In this document: positions 23,823 through 33,139 of the stretch, piece after piece | How positions within the stretch are numbered: the stretch's first letter is position 1 | Layout of the letters: every line of letters begins with the position of its first letter | Assembly: GCA_946407815.1 (NCBI GenBank) | Contig: CAMJPB010000001.1 | Span: forward strand, 372,001-436,000 | DNA from: an uncultured Caryophanales bacterium | Lineage (GTDB): Bacteria; Bacillota_I; Bacilli_A; RFN20; CAG-826 | Direction: 5' to 3' | DNA: 64,000 bases | The notes under the pieces: model-generated | The model's database searches: none | Told to the model about the DNA's origin: nothing | Seen by the model: only the letters and a program-made list of their open reading frames with translations | Position numbers and translations under genes: made by a program

Positions 23823-25964
23823 CTATTCATCCTCTCCTTTCAAACTTGGGTTAACAGCGTCTCTTAAGCCGTTACCGAATAAGTTAAACGAAATCATAAG
23901 TAAAGCGATAATAACCGCTGGGAATATGAGTAAATATGAGTTAGTTGTTAATTCACCTTGGTTAGAGGACAAAATAACACCTAATGATGATAAGTTCTTA
24001 AAGCCAAGTCCTAAGTAGGAAATTGTAGCTTCAGAGAAGATAACACTTGGAATCATTAAAACTGCACCAGTAATAATTGTTCCCATAGCGTTAGGTAAGA
24101 TGTGTTTAGCGATAAGTCTTGCGTCGCTTGCGCCAAGCGTTCTAGACGCTAAGACATATTCTCTACCTCTAAACCTATAGAACTGAGTTCTAGTAGTCGC
24201 GGCTGTACCAATCCAACCCGTCATACATAATGCAAGTAACAAAACACCAAATGTCGATTTACCAGCCTTAATAATGACTAAAGTCATTACGACAATCCAT
24301 GGAACACCCGCTAAAATATCGGTGATACGTTCTAAGACTAAGTCGACAGTTCCACCGAAGTAACCGGAAACTGAGCCATAAAGTAAACCAAATGAGAAAC
24401 AAATAGCAAATGTCATGATACCTAAAAGTAATGAGCTTCTAAGACCTTCAAAGACATATTTAAGCATGTCTCTACCTGATTTATCAGTACCCATTAAGTA
24501 TCTAGGCATTCTTTCAAAGCCATAATACTTATAGTAAGAAAGCATAACGTCAGCATAGATTTTGCCAGTAAGTTCATCAACTTCAACGTTTTTGAACTCA
24601 ACTACTGGGCTCTTATCTTTATTAAGAACTTTATATTCTGAATTAGCTGTCATGTGATATAAGCCTGTATAAGGATCATCTTCTGAGTCAACTTTCCAGA
24701 CAATGTAGCCTTTTTTAGCGTATTCTTCTAACTTTTTAACTGGGAATGAAATGTATTCCATATTTCCATATGCAGCTTCATAAGTATCATAAACGAAGTC
24801 ACAGTAAACAATTTTGGACATATGGATGTTTTTATTTCCAGTTGAAATCCAGTACGCTCTATTTTTAATAGCAGTTCCTGTTTCGTTAATTGGTTCAGTA
24901 ACACACTTTGTTGCGTCAGTGAAATTAACAATTTCAACCGCTTTTTCAAAATCTGCGTCGCTTAATTGCGCATCAAATTCAATTGAACGAATTAAAGCAC
25001 ATGTATTTTTGTAGTTCTTTAAGTTTCTAAGTCTAACGACAAATTGAGCATTTAAGAACTCAGTTTCGCTTGTTTGTGAACGAATGATGTTTGTAACATC
25101 CACTGCTGCTTCTGCTTTAGAAGCAACTTTTGAACCAATATTAAAGACATCTTGCTCTGGTAAGATTTCAATATCTTTAGGTGTAACTTCATCACCAACT
25201 TTGACTTCATAGACAAAGTGTAATGAAACAGGGGCGAGTTCATAACCTTCTGGGAAAGAAACGCCTTCTTTATCACCTTCAAGCTCTTTAATCTTATTTA
25301 AATCATAAGTATCGAAGGTATTAAGATAAATCTTATCACCAGCATTAAGTTTTAATTTGGTGTTATCATCACCATTAACTCTTGATGTAATTGGACGAGT
25401 TTTAAATTCGATATATTCTTCATCATCATGAATTGAAGCGAAGTAACCGAAGTTAATGTAGCCTTCTTTTCCGTATTTAGATTGACCAGAAGTATATTCA
25501 ACTTCACTGAATTTCTTCTTAAAAACAGCGTTTTGCTTGAAGTTTTCTGGATTTGGCCACCAATTCTTTTCTCTATCAGTTTCATTAAATCCGTTTTCGC
25601 CAGTATCAACTGGGATTTGTTCGCACTTCTTAGTGCCGTCCCAGAATCCTAAACCAGCATTAAAGAGTTTTGGCTCAAGATATGTTGATTCTGGATGAGG
25701 TGATTTAATATCGTTTGTGTCTATAATTGGAATAGCCACGGATAAAACAAGTAACAAGCCTAAAATAATAGCTGCTACAACTGAGGATTTATTTTTTCTA
25801 AATCTTCTAACACAGTCTTTGAAGAATGTTGTTGGTTTTGTCTCGAACTTTTGTTCGTGGACCATTGAGTTTGAATCAATTAACTCAAAATCACTTTGTT
25901 TAATTGATGAATCCTGACATTCTTTAGGGAGATTATTCATAATTTCGAAATCATTCTTTTTCAT
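23823..25964 (-). CDS. oppC: Oligopeptide ABC transporter permease OppC with large extracellular domain
   Basis: The first membrane helix (about 61-82) follows a cytosolic N-terminus. The permease core starts near residue 487 with MGTDKSGRDMLKYVFEGLRS and contains the binding-protein-dependent transport fold with its EAA loop (RTLGASDARLIAKHILPNAM). Usual OppC has about 300 residues and these two parts lie some 40 residues apart. Here about 400 residues are inserted between them, on the outside of the membrane. This ectodomain could contact the large OppA or the peptide. The gene lies two bases from oppD and from oppB. The predicted function, peptide import, is secure; the role of the ectodomain is unknown. 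Confidence 0.92.
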   Translation of the reverse strand: MKKNDFEIMNNLPKECQDSSIKQSDFELIDSNSMVHEQKFETKPTTFFKDCVRRFRKNKSSVVAAIILGLLLVLSVAIPIIDTNDIKSPHPESTYLEPKLFNAGLGFWDGTKKCEQIPVDTGENGFNETDREKNWWPNPENFKQNAVFKKKFSEVEYTSGQSKYGKEGYINFGYFASIHDDEEYIEFKTRPITSRVNGDDNTKLKLNAGDKIYLNTFDTYDLNKIKELEGDKEGVSFPEGYELAPVSLHFVYEVKVGDEVTPKDIEILPEQDVFNIGSKVASKAEAAVDVTNIIRSQTSETEFLNAQFVVRLRNLKNYKNTCALIRSIEFDAQLSDADFEKAVEIVNFTDATKCVTEPINETGTAIKNRAYWISTGNKNIHMSKIVYCDFVYDTYEAAYGNMEYISFPVKKLEEYAKKGYIVWKVDSEDDPYTGLYHMTANSEYKVLNKDKSPVVEFKNVEVDELTGKIYADVMLSYYKYYGFERMPRYLMGTDKSGRDMLKYVFEGLRSSLLLGIMTFAICFSFGLLYGSVSGYFGGTVDLVLERITDILAGVPWIVVMTLVIIKAGKSTFGVLLLALCMTGWIGTAATTRTQFYRFRGREYVLASRTLGASDARLIAKHILPNAMGTIITGAVLMIPSVIFSEATISYLGLGFKNLSSLGVILSSNQGELTTNSYLLIFPAVIIALLMISFNLFGNGLRDAVNPSLKGEDE

Positions 25965-25966
25965 AA

Positions 25967-27010
25967 TTATTTCTTTTCCCCCATTCTGATACGAGGATCA
26001 ATAAAGCCATACGACAAGTCAAGAACAATACCTGCAAGTAAGCCAACGGTTGTAAAAATAGCCATATCAACCATTAAGACGTTATAGTCAGGGTTCGCTT
26101 GATTTAAGGCAGTAATATATAAGTCACCAATACCATGAATTGCGTATAAGTTTTCTAGAATCATAGAACCTGAGAAAACACCAATTACTTCCGCTAAGAT
26201 AGATGGAAGAATAGGAACAAACGCATTTCTTAAGGCGTGACGAGTAATTGCTTGAGATTTTGTTAAACCTTTTGTACGTGCGAGTAAAAGGTATTCACTT
26301 GACATAACTTCGCATAACTCAGCTCTAACGAAACGGGTGTAACCACAAACTGAACCAAAGGATAACGCTAGAACCGGAATTATAAAGCCCAGTATCTTAA
26401 CCTGCGTCGTCTGATCCTGATCTGGCCAGACAATCGGTAGGTTCCCTTTAAATGCGAAGAAATAAATCATAAATGATATGACGACAAAGGAAGGAATTGA
26501 GATAAAGACCATGACTAAAGTAGAGATTGTATGGTCAATCCATGTATTTTTCTTTAAACCAGCTAAAATACCTAAGGCAATACCTAAAGGTACGGATAAA
26601 ATAACCGCAATAATGTTAACTTGAATTGTGTATGGGATTCTTTCTTTAATAATTTGAATTGTTGAAACACCTGGTTTAATAACGGTTGATGTTCCCCAGT
26701 CCCATTTAGTGACAATGTTTCCTAGCCACGATATATATTGATCAAATATTGGTCTTTGGTAGAAGAAATAATCTTTTCCGCCATAATCGTAGAAACCTTC
26801 GAGTAAAGGTCCATATTGATCAGACTCTACGCTCGTGTGTATTACATAACCTAAATTTTCCTCATTGATGTAGAATGCCCAACGAACGTTTTCGTCAGGA
26901 GAAACAACACCGCGAGGTGGTAATGATTTAACTAGGAAGAATGTTAAGGTGAGAATAATAAAAGCAGTAATAAGTGCTAATACAATTCTCTTAATCGAAT
27001 ACTTAAGCAT
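25967..27010 (-). CDS. oppB: Oligopeptide ABC transporter permease OppB
   Basis: A 347-residue permease with six membrane helices. The first is LALITAFIILTLTFFLV near residue 10-30, followed by an extracellular loop of about 90 residues and the core with the EAA loop (ARTKGLTKSQAITRHALRNA). The final segment IHGIGDLYITALNQANPDYN is typical of OppB/DppB. It is slightly longer than the usual 305-330. It is the first gene of oppBCDF, with a good promoter and a leader hairpin upstream. AAAGGAAAGGAATTT precedes the ATG. Confidence 0.95.
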   Translation of the reverse strand: MLKYSIKRIVLALITAFIILTLTFFLVKSLPPRGVVSPDENVRWAFYINEENLGYVIHTSVESDQYGPLLEGFYDYGGKDYFFYQRPIFDQYISWLGNIVTKWDWGTSTVIKPGVSTIQIIKERIPYTIQVNIIAVILSVPLGIALGILAGLKKNTWIDHTISTLVMVFISIPSFVVISFMIYFFAFKGNLPIVWPDQDQTTQVKILGFIIPVLALSFGSVCGYTRFVRAELCEVMSSEYLLLARTKGLTKSQAITRHALRNAFVPILPSILAEVIGVFSGSMILENLYAIHGIGDLYITALNQANPDYNVLMVDMAIFTTVGLLAGIVLDLSYGFIDPRIRMGEKK

Positions 27011-27029
27011 CTTCTTTAAATTCCTTTCC

Positions 27030-27049
27030 TTTTTACTCGCAAGTAAAAA
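27030..27049 (-). promoter_or_regulatory. Leader hairpin before oppB
   Basis: TTTTTACT, loop TGCG, AGTAAAAA on the minus strand: an 8-bp hairpin between the oppB promoter and its ribosome site. It is too AT-rich to be a strong terminator and may affect leader stability or translation. Confidence 0.45.
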
Positions 27050-27061
27050 TAGACGCTTAAT

Positions 27062-27090
27062 ATTATATTACATATAAAATATGTATTCAA
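27062..27090 (-). promoter_or_regulatory. oppB promoter
   Basis: TTGAAT, 17-base spacer, TATAAT on the minus strand, about 52 bases above the oppB ATG: a near-consensus housekeeping promoter. Confidence 0.75.
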
Positions 27091-27105
27091 CACTTAATAA
27101 TAAAG

Positions 27106-27134
27106 AAAAGAGTGGTAATAAATACCACTCTTTT
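27106..27134. terminator. Terminator after the 987-residue lipoprotein gene
   Basis: AAAAGAGTGGTA, loop ATAAA, TACCACTCTTTT: a perfect 12-bp stem. It separates the lipoprotein transcript from opp. Confidence 0.9.
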
Positions 27135-27149
27135 GTAGTTATTTAGGAC

Positions 27150-30113
27150 TTAAGCGTTAAGATAAGTCAAGATTTGGAATACGTTCTTTCCAGCTTGTGG
27201 ATGAACAAGAACGGTAATTTGAATAACACATCCTGTGCTTGAGTCATACATAATAATTTGATATGCATTAATTCCGCTAACTGTTTTTGCTCCTTGTTGA
27301 ACGATTGTAAATGAAGAAGGTGCTTTTCCAGCAAGGAATGATGCAATTGGTTGGTTATAACCTTCATCAGCATAGCTTGAGTTGAAGATATAGAAACCAG
27401 CAACATACATATCTTGTTCTTCATTATATTTGTAATCGCCATCTTCAACTGCGCCCCATAAAGCGGTAAGAATGTCGATCATTGCTTGTTCATCAGCTCT
27501 AATTTGGACAACTTCTGGAATGAAACCAAATTTAACTTCGACATCTGCACCAGCTTCACCTAATGAGACTGTAATTGTGCATTCGATGTTTGTTTCTTCA
27601 TTTGAGAAGTAAGCAACGTAGCTTGATTCGCTTGCTGCACCAGCTTCACCAGCTTCAAATCCTTCTGGTAAGAATTGTGCTACTTGACCTGCGAGACCTG
27701 CTAAATCATCTGCTGTAAATTGTCCAGCAATTGAAGATTTTGCAACACATGATCCATCTTCAGCGTTAACTGTGTAGGCACCTTCTTGTGGAGCGGAACC
27801 TGAAGCAGCTGTTAAGAAATCAATCATTGTTGATTCTGGTGTGATGAATGCATGGTTTTCAAAGACGATTGAAAGGACTAATCCGCTTTCGACAGCTGTT
27901 CCAGTAACTGTAACTAAAACGTTGTTTGCGGTGTCTTTAAAGACTGTGACCCATGTTCCTTCGCCTTCACCAGCAGCTGAAGAATCAACTTCAAATGAGG
28001 ATCCGAGTAATGAACCAACAACTGTTGTACATGCGTACTCTAAGTTTGCAGCTGTTGCATTTGGAACTGGAATTATGGTTGTAAATGAACCATCCTCATT
28101 TTCAGTATAATCAACACCTTTTAATGCGAGTGCTTGACCTTGTGTATATGCATAGAATGCAGCTTGTAATGCACGTTCCGCATTAGAAAGTTCGTTTTCG
28201 CCGTCTTTTGCTGCTCTTGCGTAGAATTCAACACCAAATGAACCGTCTTCTTTTGCTGTTTCATCAACATAAACGCTGATGAATAAGTCTTCACTTGCAA
28301 CTGAGAAGTAATATTGTTTATATGTTTCAGAATAATCAAATTGAGCAAGAATGCTAAATCCTTCAGCGATAAAGCCACGTGCAACACTCTTAGCAGCTTC
28401 AAGGCCATCGCTAATTCCTTCTTTTGCATATGAACCAAATGCACTAACTCTACCGTAATCTTCGTATTCTTCGTTGTCGAATTCTTCGACGCTGATGCCT
28501 AATTTAGAGGCAACTTCAAGAATTTCAAGATCTAAGTGGTTAGTATATGAATCTGGTGCAATGTAGTAGAAGCTGAAGAATACTTCTTCACCGATTGAAC
28601 CGTCAGAAAGTTCTGCTTCTGCATCATATCCAGGAATGATTTCGAAATATCCATATAATGGATCGCTAAATGAGTATGATGTTCTACCATTTTCAAGTGC
28701 TTCTGCTTCAAATCCTGCTGCTTCAAGAGCATCGCAGTAATCTAAGTAGCATTGTTCTTTAGCATTACCAAGTTCAACAAACCAAGCTAAGTCATAAGCA
28801 TCTAATGATTCTTCAAATGGATAAACTGAAACGAGGTTAATTGGAACGATATAAACATCTGCAGCAAGAGATGGAAGCAAGAATGCTTCTGGTGAAAGTT
28901 CAGAATAGTAGTAACCAAGAATTTCTGGTAAGTAGTTAAGGTATGAATTATATGCTGCTGGGAAGTAATAGGTTCCATCTGCGTATTCATCACCAAAGAA
29001 CATACCATCTAACATTGCGTTATTAAATCTGTTCTTAAGGACTAATTGTCCTTGAGCATTGATACCAACAGCAATGTATTCATCGTTAACGAAGAATCTT
29101 TCATTATTACCTTTATTATCAACATAGTAAGGAATTAATGAGAAGACATTAACATCTGATAAATCAAATAATCCTTCGTAGTTACCTGCAACGCTGTTTA
29201 ATTTGAAGGTGACTTCCTTACTACTAAGGCTTGCTACTGATTCGTATGATGCAAGCATATTAACGTATTCAAGTAAAGCTTCGTCAGAAATGTTATCAGC
29301 AACGATTGACCAATCAGTAATTTCCTTGTCTTCATTAAGAACATACTCTGTTCTCATGTTGAATCCAGCTAAATATGGGAGTGCATCTGCATAACGTGTG
29401 AATGTAACACCAGCAGCAAATAACTCTAAATCATCTTCTGACCAGTAAGTAACATTAATCTTGTATTCGTCTGAATGTGAAACTCCAGCAAATTCATAAG
29501 AAACTGAAACTACCTTTTCACCAACTTCTTCTGTGCTTGGTGCTTCAACAGTTAATGATTCGCCAGAAAGTTCTTGTTTTGAACCAACTTCACTTGTAAC
29601 GATAACTTTTAAGCCAGCTGCTGAGAATTCTTGACCTTTAGCAAATTCAGTAGTTGCTGCTGAAGTATCAAGTTCAAAGCTGACTGCGGCGAGATCTTTA
29701 CCACAGATATCGCACTTAAAGTCATTGTTTTCGTCTTTACAAGTTGAGACTGTTGCGCCACAAATGTCACAAATATGGTCGTGATTGTCATCTTTACATT
29801 GAGAGACTTCTGCGCCACAAACATCACATAAGTGGTCATTATTTGCATCAATGTGTGTAACTACGAGTCCTTGTTCTCCGCAGAGATCGCAAACACCATC
29901 GTGGTCTGCATCTTGATGCTCACATGGTTGTTCTTCTTCCTCTTCCTTTTCTTTTTCCTTTTCACCGCCACCGGTTACAAGGTCTTTGATGGAGTCGATC
30001 CAACCACCGACTGTGTCAGCTACTTGACTTGGTAACTTTTGAATGTCAAAGTCACAAGCTGACAAGCTGAATGCAGCTAAAACTGCAAACAAAGCTTTTT
30101 TCATCTTTTTCAT
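27150..30113 (-). CDS. Large lipoprotein with four Asp-rich CDxCG repeats
   Basis: A 987-residue lipoprotein (lipobox SLSAC, Cys20; AAAGGAG before the ATG). After a Glu/Lys-rich spacer, residues about 64-142 contain four repeats of the pattern D-x-(D/N)-x-D-x-x-C-D-x-C-G (for example DADHDGVCDLCG and DDNHDHICDICG), about 20 residues apart. The acidic part resembles calcium loops and the Cys pairs could bind zinc or form disulfides. An Ig-like domain of the Big_3 type follows (about 145-222). The remaining 750 residues are soluble, acidic and poor in Cys, and appear to contain repeated beta-alpha units, but I recognise no family. It has its own consensus promoter and lies between the OppA/protease cluster and oppBCDF, suggesting a role in surface peptide handling. 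Confidence 0.75.
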   Translation of the reverse strand: MKKMKKALFAVLAAFSLSACDFDIQKLPSQVADTVGGWIDSIKDLVTGGGEKEKEKEEEEEQPCEHQDADHDGVCDLCGEQGLVVTHIDANNDHLCDVCGAEVSQCKDDNHDHICDICGATVSTCKDENNDFKCDICGKDLAAVSFELDTSAATTEFAKGQEFSAAGLKVIVTSEVGSKQELSGESLTVEAPSTEEVGEKVVSVSYEFAGVSHSDEYKINVTYWSEDDLELFAAGVTFTRYADALPYLAGFNMRTEYVLNEDKEITDWSIVADNISDEALLEYVNMLASYESVASLSSKEVTFKLNSVAGNYEGLFDLSDVNVFSLIPYYVDNKGNNERFFVNDEYIAVGINAQGQLVLKNRFNNAMLDGMFFGDEYADGTYYFPAAYNSYLNYLPEILGYYYSELSPEAFLLPSLAADVYIVPINLVSVYPFEESLDAYDLAWFVELGNAKEQCYLDYCDALEAAGFEAEALENGRTSYSFSDPLYGYFEIIPGYDAEAELSDGSIGEEVFFSFYYIAPDSYTNHLDLEILEVASKLGISVEEFDNEEYEDYGRVSAFGSYAKEGISDGLEAAKSVARGFIAEGFSILAQFDYSETYKQYYFSVASEDLFISVYVDETAKEDGSFGVEFYARAAKDGENELSNAERALQAAFYAYTQGQALALKGVDYTENEDGSFTTIIPVPNATAANLEYACTTVVGSLLGSSFEVDSSAAGEGEGTWVTVFKDTANNVLVTVTGTAVESGLVLSIVFENHAFITPESTMIDFLTAASGSAPQEGAYTVNAEDGSCVAKSSIAGQFTADDLAGLAGQVAQFLPEGFEAGEAGAASESSYVAYFSNEETNIECTITVSLGEAGADVEVKFGFIPEVVQIRADEQAMIDILTALWGAVEDGDYKYNEEQDMYVAGFYIFNSSYADEGYNQPIASFLAGKAPSSFTIVQQGAKTVSGINAYQIIMYDSSTGCVIQITVLVHPQAGKNVFQILTYLNA

Positions 30114-30148
30114 AGTTTTTTCTCCTTTCGCAAAAGAAAATTTTACAT

Positions 30149-30177
30149 ATTATACTCGTGTGTGCGTATTCTGTCAA
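30149..30177 (-). promoter_or_regulatory. Consensus promoter of the 987-residue lipoprotein gene
   Basis: TTGACA, 17 bases, TATAAT on the minus strand, 36 bases above the ATG. Both boxes match the sigma-70/sigma-A consensus perfectly, so strong constitutive expression is expected. Confidence 0.9.
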
Positions 30178-30279
30178 CTTTTTGAAAAAGAAATTAGATA
30201 ACGGAAATCAAGTAAAAAATACAAATATGCTGAAAAATACTATCAGTTTATTTATAAATCAAAAAAATTGCTTTATAAT

Positions 30280-31467
30280 TTAGATAGTTTCGAAACAAGT
30301 CCCGTTATTAAGCATACCAAATATAGTGCAGGCAAGCTTACGACAGGACGCAACTGCAGCTACCTTGTGAGAGAGGCCGCTGCTTTTCTTTTTAAAGTAG
30401 AATCTTGTAATTTGATTGTCTAACTTTCTCGACAACATTTGGGATACGGCAAGATATAATGACGAACGTATAATTCGATTCCCTTTTCTAGTAATTGAAT
30501 AATGTTCACCATTATCATTTCCTGATTGAAGAATTGAAGGATCAAGTCCGCAAAACGCAACAAATTGTTTTGATGATTTAAATCTTGAAAAATCGCCAAC
30601 CTCAGAAGTAACTTGAAGTAAGATGTTTTCACCAAATCCAGGAATCGTTTTTAATAACTGATATGTGGATGTTGCTTTAAGCAATCTTTCAAGTTGTGAA
30701 TTTATATTTCTTATTTCATCATATATTTTTTGAAGACTATTAAAAGAATTAATCAAACCATCAACGTAGGTGGAGTTTTCATCGACTCCAGAAACACAAT
30801 TAGAAGCATAATCTTTAAAAGCAGCAGCATAATCAAAAGCTCTAGATTTGCAAAAATGACCATGCGTTAAAAGATAATTTGCAATTTCATTACAAGTCCA
30901 TTTTTTGAGTTTGTAAGGATGTTTGTATTTTGAAATTATTAAGGATGATGATTGTGTGTTGATATCAAATATTAAATCGAAACATGGCCATACAAGGTCA
31001 ACATATCTATGATATGAACATTTGAAATGTATTAATTCATTTCTTAATTCACTTTTCCGTCTTGATAAAGCCTTGATATCGTTATTGTCGCTACAAAATT
31101 TACGAACTTTTCTTTGATAAAATACTGTAGCAATATTGAGACAATCTTTGGAATCCGTTTTAGTAACTCTGATTGAACTTTTTCTCACTTTCGCTGATTC
31201 TAAAGGCGAAATTGCATAAGTTTCTAATCCGATACCTTGGACATATTTTGCAATACATTCATGGTAAATGCCCGTGTATTCAAAAACAAAAACAGGCTTT
31301 TTCTTGGTTTGCTTTTCTAATGATCTAGCTAATTCTTTGATCTGCTTGAGATCACTTTTTAAATGTTGGACTACAAATGGATTACCAACAGGATTTGATA
31401 GCCCAATAAACCCTTGGATATGCGAACTTCCTTTACTAACATCACATGCTATTATAGGGTTCTCCAT
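30280..31467 (-). CDS. IS110-family transposase
   Basis: A 395-residue DEDD recombinase, usual family length. The RuvC-like N-terminal domain has D9 (ACDVSKG), E63 (FEYTG), and D105/D108 (TDSKD). The C-terminal Transposase_20 domain has the helix-hairpin-helix segment LLKTIPGFGE and the serine-containing region QSGNDNGEHYSITRKGNR. AAGGAG precedes the ATG. No frameshift or missing motif is seen, so it may be active. IS110 enzymes are guided by an RNA from the element's own non-coding end, which binds both donor and target DNA; here the long non-coding end lies upstream of the gene. Confidence 0.93.
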   Translation of the reverse strand: MENPIIACDVSKGSSHIQGFIGLSNPVGNPFVVQHLKSDLKQIKELARSLEKQTKKKPVFVFEYTGIYHECIAKYVQGIGLETYAISPLESAKVRKSSIRVTKTDSKDCLNIATVFYQRKVRKFCSDNNDIKALSRRKSELRNELIHFKCSYHRYVDLVWPCFDLIFDINTQSSSLIISKYKHPYKLKKWTCNEIANYLLTHGHFCKSRAFDYAAAFKDYASNCVSGVDENSTYVDGLINSFNSLQKIYDEIRNINSQLERLLKATSTYQLLKTIPGFGENILLQVTSEVGDFSRFKSSKQFVAFCGLDPSILQSGNDNGEHYSITRKGNRIIRSSLYLAVSQMLSRKLDNQITRFYFKKKSSGLSHKVAAVASCRKLACTIFGMLNNGTCFETI

Positions 31468-31745
31468 TTTTTAAACTCCTTTCCGGCATTTCTCTTTCTT
31501 GGCTTTCCGTTAACTAATAGATAGAACTGTTTTTTAAGAGATACACGAGCTCATGGCCCATTTAGATTAAACGAACTCACTCTTATTAGAACGAAAACAA
31601 CATTTTCTTTTACGAGATTTAATCCCTAAAGGGCCCGCGTTGTTTTTCGCTGGAAACAAGCATGCCTGCTCGCAACCACTTAGGCTTAGCCATTAATCCA
31701 AGAAACATAATTACATTTTACCTGGACAAAAGAAAAACCCTATAT
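31468..31745 (-). ncRNA. Candidate bridge RNA region of the IS110 element
   Basis: About 280 non-coding bases lie directly upstream of the transposase, the side where IS110-group elements encode their bridge RNA. Several hairpins are visible: TTGTTT/AAACAA (31640-31659), CCCT/AGGG near 31624, GGCTTAGCC near 31683 and ACCCTA/TAGGGT (31737-31752). Exact ends of the RNA cannot be read by eye. Confidence 0.55.
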
Positions 31746-31755
31746 TTAGGGTAAA

Positions 31756-31787
31756 AAAAGGGCACGTGTTAATACGCGTACCCTTTT
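31756..31787 (-). terminator. Terminator of the protease-OppA-lipoprotein operon
   Basis: AAAAGGG…ACG.G pairs with the facing C.CGT…CCCTTTT (13 positions, one mismatch, one G-T), loop TTAATA, with T-tract on the minus strand. It lies 15 bases past the lipoprotein stop. Confidence 0.85.
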
Positions 31788-31801
31788 ATTTTTGTTATAA
31801 A

Positions 31802-33118
31802 TTATAAATCAAATAATGATTCTACTTGAGTATAATTTTTGGTTTCTGGCCAGAGAAGATCAATGTTTCTTCCGCGATATAAATACTCGATTTGGAAGAC
31901 TTCTTGATATGCTCTTTCGCCATATTCATATTCAATTACTTCTTCAACTGATTCGCTTAATAATAAGTTATCTTTGAAGAGGTATCTCATGTTGTCTTGA
32001 ATACGGACATAAACACCAACTGGAATGTCTAAATCTTCAGCAAGTGAAGCAGATGCTTTACCTTCTTGGACTGATGTTTTGGTGTATGCAATTGAGCCTG
32101 AATCAGCTCCTAAAGTACCTTTGTAAATTGCGCCACTTAAACCAGTTGTAAGCTCTTTATTACCAATAATATTGGTAAATTGTCTTGTCATAATTGATGA
32201 ACCAGCGACAAAGAAGCTTTGTAATACTTCTCCTAAAGCGTCAAATGCGGTCTTACCTTCATCGATCAAATAAGATTGATTTAAGAAGAGGTAATTGCTC
32301 TTACCATCTGAGTTACAGAAGAGGTATGAATGGTATTGTGGAGTAGTATAGAAAATGTATGCTGTACTACTTGGAACAACTGAACCACCTGAGGTCAAAA
32401 TTTCTTCATCATCAGAAGTAATTCTGAAGTAAGATTGATCTTTTGAAGCCCATATCTTTTGATTGGCAACAGAATATTCAGTAACAACACCATCAATGCT
32501 CTTTGAGCTGACATATCTTTCTTCAAGAGCAACAGTATCAACTTTTTCAAAGCTTTCTGATGCTTGGGCTGCAACGATGTTACTTGCAGCTGTGTTAACT
32601 CTAGAGTTAAGAATGTTAGTATCATTAACGACAACTGTACATTCTGCTTTTTTACCATTAGCACTCGTTGCACTAATAAGTGTTTCGCCTTGGCTAATAG
32701 CAGTAACTAAACCGCTTTGGTCAACACTTGCAACAGCTGGATTTGAGCTTGCCCATGTAACTGTACCCATAGCAGCTTTTTTAGGAACTGCTGAAACTGA
32801 TAATTGAAGAGTTTCTGGGGTTGCTGGGCTAGGATTGCTCTTAGCAGAGCTATAGAACAAAACAGCTGCTTTCTTATTAATTACAAGTTCTTGAAGTTGA
32901 TTTACTGATGGATCATCAGGATCATTAAGAACAATAACTTGTCCGTTCTCATTAATGTAGACATTTGAGCCGGAGGACTTAAAGTCCTCCTTAAGCTCAG
33001 ATAATGCCTTTCTTGATTGGGCATAACTAAAATCTAATACTTGGTTTTTGCCACATGAAGCAAGAACACCACCAACCATGAGAAGTTGAATAAGAGATAA
33101 AACTTTTTTGTTTTTCAT
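31802..33118 (-). CDS. Lipoprotein with a BIG2 Ig-like domain
   Basis: A 438-residue lipoprotein (lipobox VLASC, Cys22; AAAGGAG before the ATG). Residues about 100-165 form a bacterial Ig-like BIG2 domain (TWASSNPAVASVDQSG, then AISQGETLISA). The remaining C-terminal 270 residues are soluble, beta-rich and unrecognised. It follows oppA by 21 bases and is the last gene of the protease-OppA operon. It could be a surface accessory of peptide capture; that is only context. No catalytic motif is visible. Confidence 0.75.
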   Translation of the reverse strand: MKNKKVLSLIQLLMVGGVLASCGKNQVLDFSYAQSRKALSELKEDFKSSGSNVYINENGQVIVLNDPDDPSVNQLQELVINKKAAVLFYSSAKSNPSPATPETLQLSVSAVPKKAAMGTVTWASSNPAVASVDQSGLVTAISQGETLISATSANGKKAECTVVVNDTNILNSRVNTAASNIVAAQASESFEKVDTVALEERYVSSKSIDGVVTEYSVANQKIWASKDQSYFRITSDDEEILTSGGSVVPSSTAYIFYTTPQYHSYLFCNSDGKSNYLFLNQSYLIDEGKTAFDALGEVLQSFFVAGSSIMTRQFTNIIGNKELTTGLSGAIYKGTLGADSGSIAYTKTSVQEGKASASLAEDLDIPVGVYVRIQDNMRYLFKDNLLLSESVEEVIEYEYGERAYQEVFQIEYLYRGRNIDLLWPETKNYTQVESLFDL

Positions 33119-33139
33119 AAATTTAGTCTCCTTTCAAAC

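Larger units (their letters stand above)
30240..31745 (-). mobile_element. IS110-family insertion sequence (approximate ends)
   Basis: An intact IS110-type transposase gene with a long structured non-coding end upstream of it. The element sits between the terminator of the 438-residue lipoprotein gene (31756-31787) and the promoter of the next gene (30149-30177). IS110 elements lack terminal inverted repeats and target duplications, so the outer limits are estimates. Confidence 0.7.
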
